Shown: positions 25,367 to 34,438, counted from the stretch's first letter. The stretch: DNA of 64,000 bases from Actinophytocola gossypii (GCF_025165815.1 NZ_JAFFZE010000004.1:1-64000), one strand, 5' to 3'. Numbers and translations: made by a program. The notes: generated by a model from the sequence alone, not told the origin.

Positions 25367-26080
25367 GTGACCACGACAAGCTCCGCTCCTGGGCACCTGA
25401 ACTTCGAGGAGCTGTACCAGAACGACTCGGCGGCGAACGGCGACATTCCGTGGGACATCGGGCGCCCGCAGCCGGTGCTGGTCGACATCGTCGAAGCCGG
25501 GGAGGTGCGGGGAGACGTGCTCGACATCGGCTGCGGCCTGGGCGACAACTCGATCTTCCTCGCCGCCCGGGGCTACCGGGTCACCGGAGTGGACGTCGCG
25601 CCGAGCGCGCTGGCCAAGGCGCGGGAGCGGGCCGGGGAGCTGGACATCGACTTCCGGGTCGGTGACGCCACCGAGCTGGCGGGGCTGGAAAACCGGTTCG
25701 ACACCGTCATCGACAGTGCGCTCTACCACTGCCTGACCGAGGAGGACCGGCACAGGTACCTCGATGCGCTGTACCGCGCGGCGCGGCCTGGCGCGGTCCT
25801 GCACGTGTTCTGCTTCTCGGAGGCCCTGCCGGCCTCGATTCCGGGTCCGTTCCGGATCAGCGAGCGGAACCTGCGGGAGACGGTCGGTCGCAGGTGGACG
25901 ATCACGCGCCTGCGACCGGCCTTCTACGACACGTCGCCCCCTCAGGAGGCGTTCGCCAGGGTGGTGGACGCGGCGTTGCCGGACGCCAGGTCGCGGGCGG
26001 ACGCGCTGGCCAAGGTGCCGACGGACGGCCACGGCGGCACGCGGAAGCCCATCTGGCAGCTGGCCGCCACGCGCGGGTGA
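25367..26080 (+). CDS. Class I SAM-dependent methyltransferase
   Basis: 237 aa, GTG start with GGGAGA upstream, 23 bp after the ligase. It shows motif I VLDIGCGLGDNSIFLAARGY, motif II TGVDVAPSALAKARERA and post-I DTVIDSALYHCL. The lineage is like TehB/thiopurine-type small-molecule methyltransferases. As last gene of the 3,4-AHBA operon it may methylate the free carboxylate or phenol of the product (inference). A hairpin at 26173 closes the operon. Confidence 0.85.
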   Translation: MTTTSSAPGHLNFEELYQNDSAANGDIPWDIGRPQPVLVDIVEAGEVRGDVLDIGCGLGDNSIFLAARGYRVTGVDVAPSALAKARERAGELDIDFRVGDATELAGLENRFDTVIDSALYHCLTEEDRHRYLDALYRAARPGAVLHVFCFSEALPASIPGPFRISERNLRETVGRRWTITRLRPAFYDTSPPQEAFARVVDAALPDARSRADALAKVPTDGHGGTRKPIWQLAATRG

Positions 26081-26172
26081 AACGTCGCCGAGAGCGCCGC
26101 TGTCCCCCGTGAGGACTACAGAAGTGTCCACGCCAAGGGGATTCGTGGCGCCACGGTCTCCTCATAGGTTTC

Positions 26173-26197
26173 GTCGTCGTCGCCGGGCGACGACGAC
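26173..26197 (+). terminator. Hairpin terminator after the biosynthetic operon
   Basis: Perfect 11-bp inverted repeat (GTCGTCGTCGC) with a three-base loop CGG. It separates the methyltransferase from the peptidase gene at 26239, supporting an operon of exactly five genes. Confidence 0.65.
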
Positions 26198-26238
26198 AGG
26201 GCGTCGCCGGCACGCCGAGAACCTGGAGGGCGAGGGCG

Positions 26239-27837
26239 TTGAAGACGATGCAACGGTCAGCGGGAACCGGTATCCCCCGGAGGTCCGCCAAGGTGGTGAT
26301 CGCGGTGGCGCTCACCGTCGCCGCGGTGGCCGCCTGTGACGTCGCCGCGGAGGAGGACGCGGCTAGTGAGGACGCACCACCGGTCGTCGACGAGGCGGCC
26401 GACGCGCCGCGCGTCAGTTGGGGCACGTGCCCGGAGTTGGCCGAGGGCGCCAGTCGCGACCCCCGGCTCACCTGCGGAACGGTGGAGGTTCCGCTGGACT
26501 ACCGCAACCCCGGTGGCGAGAAGATCGAGGTGGCCGTCTCGAAGCTGCCGGCGGCGAAGTCCCGCGACCGCCGCGGTGTCCTGCTGCTGAACCCGGGCGG
26601 CCCGGCGTTGCCCGGGCTGGACACACCGGGTGCCGTGGCGCCGACCCTGCCGCCGTCGGTGCTGGCGGCCTACGACCTGATCGGCTTCGACCCGCGCGGG
26701 GTCGGGCACAGCACCCCGCAGAGCTGCGGCCTCGACGACCCGTCGCTCGCCGGCCTCTTCCCGTACCCGGCCGCGGACGGCTCGATCACCGCGAACGTCG
26801 ACGCCGCCCGCACCGGCGCCGAACGGTGCGCGACGAACGCCGGCGAGAAGCTCCGGTACTTCACCACCGCCAACACGGCCAGGGACATGGACCGCATCCG
26901 CGCGGCGCTCGGTGCGGAGAAGATCTCCTACTGGGGTCAGTCCTACGGCACCTACCTCGGCGCCGTCTACGCCGCACTGTTCCCGGATCGCGCCGACCGG
27001 GTGGTGCTCGAGGGCAACGTCGACCCCACGAAGGTCTGGGCCAACGCGAAGGACAACTGGGGCAAGGCCATGTCGGAACGCTTCCCCGACGCGGCCGAGG
27101 TCGCCGCGGCGCAGCACGCCACGCTCGGGCTGGGCGACACCGTCGACGAGGTCACCCAGACCTACCTCGCACTCGCCGACCGCCTCGACCGCACCCCCGC
27201 ACCCGTCCCCGACACCCCACTGGCCCTGACGGGTTCGATGCTGCGCACCGTCACCTACAGCCTCCTGCTGAACAACGAGAGCCTCCCGATGCTCGCGCAG
27301 TTCTGGAAGGCCGCCGTCGGGCTGGCCGACGGCACGCTCACCGAGGCGGACGGCCAGGTGTTGGAGCAGGTGTTCGCCTCGCCGCCGCCGACCCCGGGCG
27401 TGCCGGCCGACAACCAGGCCACCATGTTCCTGGCACTGACCTGTGGCGACGCGCGGTGGTCCGACGACGTCGACGAGTACGCCCGCCGCACCGCCGAGGA
27501 CCGCGCGGCCTGGCCGCTCACCGCGGGGATGCCCGCCAACATCTGGGCGTGCGCGTTCTGGCCGAAGCCGATCGAAGAACCCGTCCGCGTGACCGACGAG
27601 GGACCGCGCAACACGCTGATCCTGCAGAACCGCAGGGACAACGCCACACCGTGGGAGGACGGCCTCGGGCTGTACGAGGTCCTCGGCGAGCGAGCGGCGT
27701 TCGTCGGCGCGGACAACGGCGGGCACTACGTCTACAACGAAGGCTCCACGTGCGTGGACGAGGCGACGGTGACGTTCCTGACCACCGGCCAGCTCCCGGA
27801 CGAGAAGGTCTACTGCACCGACGTCGCCCCTCGGTGA
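26239..27837 (+). CDS. Secreted S33-family peptidase (tripeptidyl aminopeptidase-like)
   Basis: 532 aa from a TTG with TGGAGGG eight bases upstream; an ATG three codons later is possible. A signal sequence ends at VAAVAAC, a possible lipobox. The alpha/beta hydrolase core has LIGFDPRGVGHS, the nucleophile elbow GQSYGT (Ser near residue 235) and the C-terminal TAP-like domain with NTLILQNRRDNATPW (Asp) and GHYVYNEGSTC (His). Relatives release tripeptides outside the cell. A terminator upstream makes membership of the benzoxazole-like operon unlikely. Confidence 0.88.
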   Translation: MKTMQRSAGTGIPRRSAKVVIAVALTVAAVAACDVAAEEDAASEDAPPVVDEAADAPRVSWGTCPELAEGASRDPRLTCGTVEVPLDYRNPGGEKIEVAVSKLPAAKSRDRRGVLLLNPGGPALPGLDTPGAVAPTLPPSVLAAYDLIGFDPRGVGHSTPQSCGLDDPSLAGLFPYPAADGSITANVDAARTGAERCATNAGEKLRYFTTANTARDMDRIRAALGAEKISYWGQSYGTYLGAVYAALFPDRADRVVLEGNVDPTKVWANAKDNWGKAMSERFPDAAEVAAAQHATLGLGDTVDEVTQTYLALADRLDRTPAPVPDTPLALTGSMLRTVTYSLLLNNESLPMLAQFWKAAVGLADGTLTEADGQVLEQVFASPPPTPGVPADNQATMFLALTCGDARWSDDVDEYARRTAEDRAAWPLTAGMPANIWACAFWPKPIEEPVRVTDEGPRNTLILQNRRDNATPWEDGLGLYEVLGERAAFVGADNGGHYVYNEGSTCVDEATVTFLTTGQLPDEKVYCTDVAPR

Positions 27838-27854
27838 CCTTGGTCGCTGGACGG

Positions 27855-27892
27855 GGAACTCCTGGTGGCTCGGCCGAGCCACCAGGAGTTCC
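27855..27892. terminator. Perfect 38-bp palindromic terminator
   Basis: Two 19-bp arms (from GGAACTCCTGGTGGCTCGG to its exact complement) meet with no intervening base. It lies between the convergent peptidase gene and the small gene at 27900, and could stop transcription in both directions. Confidence 0.8.
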
Positions 27893-27899
27893 GCCAGCA

Positions 27900-28094
27900 T
27901 CAGGCGCCGGGACGGCGACGGGCCGGCCGGGGGCGGCGGGCCGGTTCGTCCTCAGGCACGAAGTAGTCCGGGTAGCGCTCCTCGAACGCCTCAAGGTGGT
28001 CGAGGACCAGGCGGAGGTGCCGGACGAGCACGGCCTCCGCGGAGCCGCGTTCCCCGGTCAGCGCCCCGTCCACGAGCCGCATGGTCGTGTTCAC
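27900..28094 (-). CDS. Small acidic/basic protein coupled to sugar ABC permease
   Basis: 64 aa, GTG start overlapping the permease stop by four bases. The N-terminal part is helical and acidic (LRLVLDHLEAFEERYPDYFV) and the tail is arginine/proline-rich ([13 protein letters not shown]). No family recognised. Translational coupling and codon bias support a real gene at the end of the sugar-uptake operon; it could be an adaptor or regulator of the transporter. Confidence 0.55.
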   Translation of the reverse strand: MNTTMRLVDGALTGERGSAEAVLVRHLRLVLDHLEAFEERYPDYFVPEDEPARRPRPARRRPGA

Positions 28095-28957
28095 CCCTTC
28101 ACCGCGCCGGTCAGGCCGCTGATGATTCGGCGTTGGAAGATGGAGAAGAAGACGAGCGCGGGGATCATCGACAACGAGACGAACGCCAGCACGCGCGCGG
28201 TGTCCACCGAGTACTGCGTCGCGAACGCCTGCACTCCCAGTGGGAGGGTGTACAAATCGTTGTCGCTGAGCAGGAACAGTGGCAGCAGGTAGCTGTTCCA
28301 GCTCGCCACGAAGGCCAGGATCCCTACGGTCGTCACGCCGGGCAGGGACAGTGGAACCACCATCCGGACGAAGAAGCCGAGGCGGCTCGCGCCGTCGATG
28401 AGTGCGGCCTCCTCCAACTCCTTCGGGATGGCTCGGAGAAACGGCACCAGGATGATCACGGTGGTCGGCATGGCGAACGCGATCTGCGGCAGGATGACCC
28501 CGGCCAACGTGTCGGTCAGTCCGAGGTCGCGCACCATGATGTAGAGCGGGGTGATCGCCACCGTGACGGGGAACATGAGCCCCGCGGCGAAGAGCGAGTA
28601 CATCAGGTGCTTGGCCTTGAACGGGTAGCGGGCGATCACGAAGCTGGCCATGAGACCGAGCACGACGACCCCGACCGTGGTGCCGACCGCCGCGATCACC
28701 GAGTTGGCGAGCTGCTGCCAGAAGACCTCGCCGGTCAGCACGCCGATGTAGTTGCCGATCTCCCAGGGGTCTGGCAGGCCGGCCGGCGACCGGATGATCT
28801 GGGAGTTCGTCCGGAACCCACCCAGAATGATGTAGACGGCGGGCGCCAGACAGAGGCCGACCAGGGCGAACGCCACCAGGTAGGCGGCCAGGCTCCCTCG
28901 CCCGCTCACCGCCGGGTGGTCGTCACCGCGAGTGCGGGATGCGACAGCAGTGGACAT
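28091..28957 (-). CDS. Carbohydrate ABC permease, MalG type
   Basis: 288 aa. Six transmembrane segments and the EAA loop (ELEEAALIDGASRLGFFVRM) of the CUT1 family. It lies 3' of the MalF-type permease with a one-base overlap. No ATPase is encoded in this operon, so a shared MsiK-type ATPase elsewhere must energise it, as is usual for CUT1 systems in actinomycetes. Confidence 0.92.
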   Translation of the reverse strand: MSTAVASRTRGDDHPAVSGRGSLAAYLVAFALVGLCLAPAVYIILGGFRTNSQIIRSPAGLPDPWEIGNYIGVLTGEVFWQQLANSVIAAVGTTVGVVVLGLMASFVIARYPFKAKHLMYSLFAAGLMFPVTVAITPLYIMVRDLGLTDTLAGVILPQIAFAMPTTVIILVPFLRAIPKELEEAALIDGASRLGFFVRMVVPLSLPGVTTVGILAFVASWNSYLLPLFLLSDNDLYTLPLGVQAFATQYSVDTARVLAFVSLSMIPALVFFSIFQRRIISGLTGAVKG

Positions 28958-29886
28958 CAGGCCACGCCTTCGGTCAGCGCGCCCTCGGTGTCACGGCGCA
29001 GCACGTATCGCTGATAGACGAGCGCGATCACGAGCGAGATCAGGAAGATCACCACGGCGACGGCGCTGCCGTAGCCGTACTCGCCGGAGATCCGGCCGTT
29101 GGCCACCATGTACGTCGCCATCGTCGACGTCCCCGCGATGTCGGCCACGTACTGGCCCCAGATCACGTACACCAGGTCGAACACCTGCAGTGAGCCGATG
29201 ATGGACAGGAACGCCCAGATCCTGATGGTCGGACCGAGCAGCGGCAGCGTGATGTGCCACTGCGTCCGCCAGTACGACGCGCCGTCGATCGCGGCCGCCT
29301 CGCGTAGCTCGTCGGGGATCCCCTGCAGGCCGGCGAGCATGAGGATGACCGCGAACCCGATGTACTTCCACACCAGGATCAGCATCAGCGACCAGATCGC
29401 GACGTCCGGATCGGCGAGCCAGTCCATCGCCAGGCCACCGAGGCCGATCCGGTCGAGCACGTCGTTGACCGCCCCGGTGGGGTGCAGCATGAGGCTGAAC
29501 CCGATCGCGACGATGACCTCCGAGATCACGTACGGAACGAAGATCAACACTCGGATGAGGTCGCGCCCGCGCATCTTCCGGTTCAGCAGCAGGGCGATCC
29601 CGATCGCCGCCGGCCCCTGCAGGATCAGCGACATGACCAGGATGAACCCGTTGTGCCACATCGCCTCCAGGAACGCGTTGTCGGTGAGGATCAGCTCGTA
29701 GTTGCGCAGGCCGACGAACTCGGTGGGGATCCCGTAGCCGCTCCAGTCGAAGAAGCCGTAGTACCCGGCCATGAGGACGGGCACGATCACGAACGTGACG
29801 AAGACGACGACCCCTGGGCCGGCGAGCAGCGCGATCTCCGCCCACCGGCGCCAGGGCACCCGACTCCGAGCCGACCTCCTGGTCAC
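28957..29886 (-). CDS. Carbohydrate ABC permease, MalF type
   Basis: 309 aa, six hydrophobic helices, EAA loop ELREAAAIDGASYWRTQWHI. It starts 10 bp after the binding-protein stop. The basic N-terminus (TRRSARSRVPWRRWAE) is typical. Together with the MalG-type partner it forms the channel for the sugar bound by the lipoprotein at 29897. Confidence 0.92.
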   Translation of the reverse strand: MTRRSARSRVPWRRWAEIALLAGPGVVVFVTFVIVPVLMAGYYGFFDWSGYGIPTEFVGLRNYELILTDNAFLEAMWHNGFILVMSLILQGPAAIGIALLLNRKMRGRDLIRVLIFVPYVISEVIVAIGFSLMLHPTGAVNDVLDRIGLGGLAMDWLADPDVAIWSLMLILVWKYIGFAVILMLAGLQGIPDELREAAAIDGASYWRTQWHITLPLLGPTIRIWAFLSIIGSLQVFDLVYVIWGQYVADIAGTSTMATYMVANGRISGEYGYGSAVAVVIFLISLVIALVYQRYVLRRDTEGALTEGVA

Positions 29887-29896
29887 GTGGTCGTCC

Positions 29897-31213
29897 CTAT
29901 TCCCGCTCGGCCGCCGCGGTGATCGCCGCGACCAACCCAGCGGGATCCGTCTCCCCGGTCAGCAGCTCCACGACCGCCTGGTTCAGCACGGTGCCGACCT
30001 GCTGGCCATAGTTGGTGTCCAGGAAGTCCGACACGTAGGTCGCCTCGTTCAGGGCTTCGATCATCTGCTTGTCGTAGTCGTTCCGCACCACGTCCTGGGC
30101 GTCGACGTGCAGCGGTATCGAACCGAACGCGGTGTAGAAGCTCTCCTGGTTCTTCTCCGAGTTCATCAGCGCGAGGAACTCGGCGCACAGCGTCTTCGGC
30201 GCACCGGCCGAGCAGGAGAATCCACCCTTGCCACCCATGAGCGCCGTCGCGTCACCGTGGCCGGACTGCACCTGCGGGAACGGGAACCAACCCAGGTCGG
30301 GAAGCGGTTCCTGGTTCGGGGTGAGGTCCTTGACGACGCCGGGCTCCCAGGAGCCCATGAGCTCCATGGCGGCCTTGTGGTTGGCGAGCAGGCCGGCCGA
30401 ACTGCTGGCGCCCTGCTGCGCGGACGTGTTCAGGAAGCCCTCGTTGAACGGTTCGAGGGCAGCCAGGTCGACGACGTCCTCGGCCGCGTTCTCGTAGCAC
30501 GGGTCGGAGAAGTCCAGCGACTCGTTCGTCGCCTCCAGGGTGTCCGCCGAGCACTCGCGCAGCGCGAAGAAGTAGTACCAGTGTGCGGCGGGCCAGGCGT
30601 CCTTGCCACCGAGCGCGATCGGGGTGATACCCGCGCCCTTGAGCTTCTGGATCGCGTCGGCAAGGTCGTCGACCGTCTTCGGCGTCTCGGTGATGCCCGC
30701 CTGCCGGAACAGGTCCTTGCTGTACCAGATGCCACCGGGCTGCACCAGCTGCGGTGCGGCCAGCAACCTGCCGTCGAGGGTGAGCGCTTCGTACGGTGCG
30801 TCGCCGAGCTTCTCGCGCAGCTCGGCGGAATCGACCGCGCTGCCGGTGAGGTCGAGGAGCTGGTTCGCCTCGGCCATGTCCCGCATCTTGCCGCCGCCGC
30901 GCTGCAGGAAGACGTCCGGTGCGTCACCGGAGTTCAACGCCGTCTGGAGCTTGCCGTCCAGTTCCTCGTTCTGGATGTGCTGGGCCTCGACGGTGACGTT
31001 CTCGTGCGTGGCCTCGAACTCCTCGGCCACGCCGTCGAACCAGGCCAGACCGGCCTCGCCGGTGTAGTTGGTCCAGACGGTGAGGGTGTACGGATCGCCC
31101 TCCTGGTAGTCGCTGGCTTCCGGACCTGTCGAACAGGCCGACAGCGCGAGGGCTGCCGCGACCGTGCCTGCCAGAACGACCTGCGTCCCGGAGCGGTACC
31201 TGCGTGGCATCAT
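29897..31213 (-). CDS. Sugar-binding lipoprotein of CUT1 ABC transporter
   Basis: 438 aa. A signal peptide ends in a lipobox (LSACS, Cys near residue 27). Family-1 solute-binding layout: YTLTVWTNYTGEAGLAWFDG, LQTALNSGDAPDVFLQRGGG, and YSKDLFRQAGITETPKTVDD. Genetic linkage with a GH51 arabinofuranosidase 26 bp upstream suggests the ligand is arabinose or an arabino-oligosaccharide (inference). Confidence 0.9.
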   Translation of the reverse strand: MMPRRYRSGTQVVLAGTVAAALALSACSTGPEASDYQEGDPYTLTVWTNYTGEAGLAWFDGVAEEFEATHENVTVEAQHIQNEELDGKLQTALNSGDAPDVFLQRGGGKMRDMAEANQLLDLTGSAVDSAELREKLGDAPYEALTLDGRLLAAPQLVQPGGIWYSKDLFRQAGITETPKTVDDLADAIQKLKGAGITPIALGGKDAWPAAHWYYFFALRECSADTLEATNESLDFSDPCYENAAEDVVDLAALEPFNEGFLNTSAQQGASSSAGLLANHKAAMELMGSWEPGVVKDLTPNQEPLPDLGWFPFPQVQSGHGDATALMGGKGGFSCSAGAPKTLCAEFLALMNSEKNQESFYTAFGSIPLHVDAQDVVRNDYDKQMIEALNEATYVSDFLDTNYGQQVGTVLNQAVVELLTGETDPAGLVAAITAAAERE

Positions 31214-31239
31214 TGACGACTCCCTTGTTGTCGCGGCGA

Positions 31240-32760
31240 TCAGGTCAGCTGGAGTTCAGCTGCGAGGTAGGAGTGCGGCGGCAACTCGACGAGCAGGCCG
31301 CGCGGATGCTCGCGCACGCCGTCGAACACGACGGGTGCCACGGCGGACGGACTGTGCGGGGTGTTGTGCGACGCCGGCGTCGGTGCGGTGAGAATCCGTG
31401 CGCCTCGACACCGTGCGGTGCGTCCGCGCAGGTCGAGCACGACCTCGACCGGGGAGCCGATGTCCAGGTTGGCCAGCGAGACGAGCGCGCTGTCGTCTCT
31501 GGTCGAGGCCGTGACGGAGACGAGGTCGAGCTGTCGCCCGTCCGACTCGACGGTCGGCACGTCGCGCAGGTGGACGTCCAACGACGCCGCGTCGTGGTGG
31601 CCCGTGCTCATCTCGAACACGTGGTAGGTGGGCGTGCGCACGAGCACGCCGGACTCCGGATCGGTGAGCAGCACCGCCTGGAGCACGTTGACCGTCTGGG
31701 CGATGTTGGCCATGACCACCCGGTCGGCGTGCCGGTGGAAGGCGTCGAAGTGCACCGCGGCCACCAGGGCGTCGCGCAGCGTGTTCTGCTGGTACAGGAA
31801 CGCCGGATCGGTGCCCGGCTCGACGTTCCACCAGGTGCCCCATTCGTCGACCACGAGCCCGACCTTGCGGTGCGGGTCGTAGCGGTCCATCACCGTGCTG
31901 TGCCGAGTGAGGTACTCCGCCATGACCGAGGCGCGGGACAACGCGACGTACCATTCGTCGTCGGTGAAGCGGGTCGCCGCGCCCTTGTCCGACCAGGAAC
32001 CGGTCATCGTGTAGTAGTGCAGCGACAGCGCCTGGAACGGCCCCGCCGGCGCGTCCGGGTCGGCGGCCAGGTCGTCGAACGAGCGCATCATGGTCTCGGT
32101 CCACTCGTAGTCGCCGTCGCTCGGGCCGACGGCGATCCGGTAGACCTTGTTGTCGCCCTGGTCGCGCACGAACGTCGAGTAGTGGCGGGCCAGGGACGCG
32201 TACTGTTCGGCGCGCATGTTGCCGCCACACCCCCAGGCCTCGTTGCCGATTCCCCAGAACGGGACGCGCCACGGCTCGTCCCGCCCGTGTGCCCGGCGCG
32301 ACGCGGCCATCGGCGAGTCGTCGGCGCGGGTGAGGTATTCGACCCACTCCGCCAGCTCGCGTACCGAGCCGGAGCCGACGTTGCCCGACACGTACGGCTC
32401 CGCGCCCAGCTGCTCACAGAGATCGAGGAACTCGTGGGTGCCGAAGGAGTTGTCCTCGACGACGTCGCCCCAGTGGCCGTTCACCATCCGCGGCCGCCGC
32501 TCGCGTGGCCCGACGCCGTCGCGCCAGTGGTAGGTGTCGGCGAAGCAGCCCCCCGGCCACCGCAGGTTCGGGATCCGCAGTGCCCGTAGCGCCTCGACGA
32601 CGTCCGAACGGACGCCGCGGACGTTCGAAACTTTCGGATCCTCGCCAACCCAGAACCCGCCGTGGACGCACCTGCCGAGGTGCTCGGCGAAGTGACCGTA
32701 CACGTGCCGGGAGATGACCCGACCAGGCAAGTCCAGATTGATGATCGCCGTAGTCGTCAT
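31240..32760 (-). CDS. GH51 alpha-L-arabinofuranosidase, intracellular
   Basis: 506 aa without a signal peptide, so it acts on imported oligosaccharides. The GH51 signatures are complete: NLRWPGGCFADTYHWRDGVG, acid/base Glu in WGIGNEAWG (near residue 174) and nucleophile Glu in VVDEWGTWW (near residue 305). It removes terminal arabinofuranosyl groups from arabinoxylan or arabinan fragments. It is first in the operon and divergent from LacI; a palindrome like the promoter operator lies inside its 5' end (32626). Confidence 0.93.
   Translation of the reverse strand: MTTTAIINLDLPGRVISRHVYGHFAEHLGRCVHGGFWVGEDPKVSNVRGVRSDVVEALRALRIPNLRWPGGCFADTYHWRDGVGPRERRPRMVNGHWGDVVEDNSFGTHEFLDLCEQLGAEPYVSGNVGSGSVRELAEWVEYLTRADDSPMAASRRAHGRDEPWRVPFWGIGNEAWGCGGNMRAEQYASLARHYSTFVRDQGDNKVYRIAVGPSDGDYEWTETMMRSFDDLAADPDAPAGPFQALSLHYYTMTGSWSDKGAATRFTDDEWYVALSRASVMAEYLTRHSTVMDRYDPHRKVGLVVDEWGTWWNVEPGTDPAFLYQQNTLRDALVAAVHFDAFHRHADRVVMANIAQTVNVLQAVLLTDPESGVLVRTPTYHVFEMSTGHHDAASLDVHLRDVPTVESDGRQLDLVSVTASTRDDSALVSLANLDIGSPVEVVLDLRGRTARCRGARILTAPTPASHNTPHSPSAVAPVVFDGVREHPRGLLVELPPHSYLAAELQLT
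32626..32636. promoter_or_regulatory. Intragenic LacI-type operator, CGAAACTTTCG
   Basis: The palindrome CGAAA-C-TTTCG lies about 125 bp inside the arabinofuranosidase gene and matches the promoter site at 32798 (TTCGAAA, central base, TTTCG). Spacing between the two centres is 172 bp. A LacI protein could bridge them by DNA looping. Confidence 0.5.
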
Positions 32761-32797
32761 GTCGCCTTCCGGTGGGGACAGGGGCCGCGACGCACTT

Positions 32798-32808
32798 CGA
32801 AAGTTTCG
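32798..32808. promoter_or_regulatory. LacI-type operator in the divergent promoter, CGAAAGTTTCG
   Basis: An odd-length palindrome in the AT-rich gap between the GH51 gene and LacI, near a possible -10/-35 region (CTAGTTTATCGTTATACTTT). A half-site ACTTTCGAC lies 20 bp further on. Probable binding site of the regulator at 32935. Confidence 0.55.
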
Positions 32809-32934
32809 CTAGTTTATCGTTATACTTTCGACGGAACAGAGTCGCGACTAAACACCCCGTCGTCAAGCCGGGGACCGCACATCGTCGCCGTTTCGTGACT
32901 GATCGACATACGCTCCAGCACCCGGGCTGAGAGA

Positions 32935-33960
32935 GTGACCGTCATGGGACGACGCACCGTCACGATGAACGACGTGGCACGCGAGGCCGGCGTGTCGGTG
33001 ATGACCGTGTCGAACGTGCTCAACGACCGGTCGAACGTCGGGCCCGAGACTCGGCAGCACGTACTGGAAGTCGTCGACCGGCTCGGCTACGAGGTCAACC
33101 TGACCGCCCGACGCCTCCGATCGGGGCGGACCGGCACGGTCGGCCTGATCGTGCCCAGGTTCGACCTGCACTACTACGGCGAGTTGGCGTCCCTGATCTC
33201 GGACGCGCTGGCGGCGGACCGGATGCACCTCGTCGTCGAACAGTCGGGCGCGAGCCGGGAACGCGAGCTCTCCGCGCTCTCGCTCGCCCGGCTCCAGCAG
33301 TACGACGGCGTCCTGCTCAGCGCCGTCGGGCTGGACATGGCCGACCTGGACCGGATCCACCCGGATCTGCCGATCGTGCTGCTCGGCGAGCAGGACGTGC
33401 CGGACCGCTACCACCGCGTCCACATGCGCAACGTCCCCGGAGCGCGACTGGCCACCGAACACCTGATCACCCGCGGCGCGCGCCGAATCGCGGTGCTGGG
33501 CGGCAAACTCACCGCGCCTCGCCAGGAGATGGCGACCCATCGCGCGAACGGCTGGTCCGACGCGCTCGCCGACGCGGGTCTTGATCCCCGCCCCGACCTC
33601 GTGATCCCACTCCAGGACTATTCGATCGCGGAGGCGCGAGCCAGGATCACCGATGTGCTGGCCGCCGGGCTGGAGATCGACGGCGTCTTCGCCGTGACGG
33701 ACGAGGTCGCGATCGGCGCCCTGGCCGGCCTCCACGATGCCGGGTTGCGGGTTCCGGATGACGTCCAGCTCGTCGGGTTCGACAACCTCGACATCTCCGC
33801 GCACCTCACCCCCGGCCTGACGACCATCGACCCCGATCGCCCCACGATGGTGGCCGAGTCACTGCGCCTGCTGCGCCGACAGCTCGAGGACAAGAACGCC
33901 GCCCCGGAACACGTCGTCGGCACCGTCTCGCTCGTGATCCGGGGCAGCACCAGGAACTAG
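32935..33960 (+). CDS. LacI-family regulator of the arabinoside operon
   Basis: 341 aa from GTG; an ATG at 32944 is an alternative. Helix-turn-helix MNDVAREAGVSVMTVSNVLN, hinge helix NLTARRLRSGRTG, then a sugar-sensing domain. It is divergent from the GH51-transport operon. It likely represses it through the CGAAAxTTTCG palindromes until an arabinose-type inducer binds. Confidence 0.93.
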   Translation: MTVMGRRTVTMNDVAREAGVSVMTVSNVLNDRSNVGPETRQHVLEVVDRLGYEVNLTARRLRSGRTGTVGLIVPRFDLHYYGELASLISDALAADRMHLVVEQSGASRERELSALSLARLQQYDGVLLSAVGLDMADLDRIHPDLPIVLLGEQDVPDRYHRVHMRNVPGARLATEHLITRGARRIAVLGGKLTAPRQEMATHRANGWSDALADAGLDPRPDLVIPLQDYSIAEARARITDVLAAGLEIDGVFAVTDEVAIGALAGLHDAGLRVPDDVQLVGFDNLDISAHLTPGLTTIDPDRPTMVAESLRLLRRQLEDKNAAPEHVVGTVSLVIRGSTRN

Positions 33961-33973
33961 GCCGGCGGGTCGG

Positions 33974-34438
33974 TCATGCGTACACGTCGGGGAGCCGGCC
34001 GAGGACCCGTTCGAGCGCGGGTCCGATGACCTCCAGCTCGGCGTCGGTGAGCGCGTCGATGAAGTAGCGCCGAACGGCGGCGACGTGCGCGGGAGCGGCG
34101 GCGACGATCGACGCCCGGCCCGCGTCGGTGAGCCGGACCATCGACCCGCGGGCGTCCTCGCCGCACTCCTCACGGGCGACCAGTCCGCGCTTCTCCATCC
34201 GGCTGACCTGGTGGGAAACCCGGCTGCGCTCCCAGCCGACCATCCGGCCGAGGTCACGCGCGCGCACCACCCCGTCCGGGGCCTCCGACAGCGGCACCAA
34301 CAGCGTGTACTCGGCCCCGGACAGCCCCGCGTCCCGAACCAACTCTCGCTCCAGCGCGGCGATCAGCCGCTGCAGCACGCCGATCACCCCGCGCCACGCA
34401 CGCGCCTCCCGCTCGTCGAGCCAACGCGTCTCAGCCAT
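33974..34438 (-). CDS. MarR-family regulator
   Basis: 154 aa. Winged helix: DLGRMVGWERSRVSHQVSRM and wing GLVAREECGEDARGSMVRLT, with flanking dimerisation helices (ALTDAELEVIGPALERVLGR). It is divergent from a truncated LLM oxidoreductase gene and separated by an inverted repeat. MarR proteins of this type often respond to phenolics or oxidants. Its original target gene is now a fragment. Confidence 0.9.
   Translation of the reverse strand: MAETRWLDEREARAWRGVIGVLQRLIAALERELVRDAGLSGAEYTLLVPLSEAPDGVVRARDLGRMVGWERSRVSHQVSRMEKRGLVAREECGEDARGSMVRLTDAGRASIVAAAPAHVAAVRRYFIDALTDAELEVIGPALERVLGRLPDVYA

Noticed and set aside
26239-27837. Peptidase as a sixth gene of the 3,4-AHBA cluster
   Set aside because: A hairpin and a 158-bp gap separate it, and an exported tripeptidase has no clear role in such a pathway.
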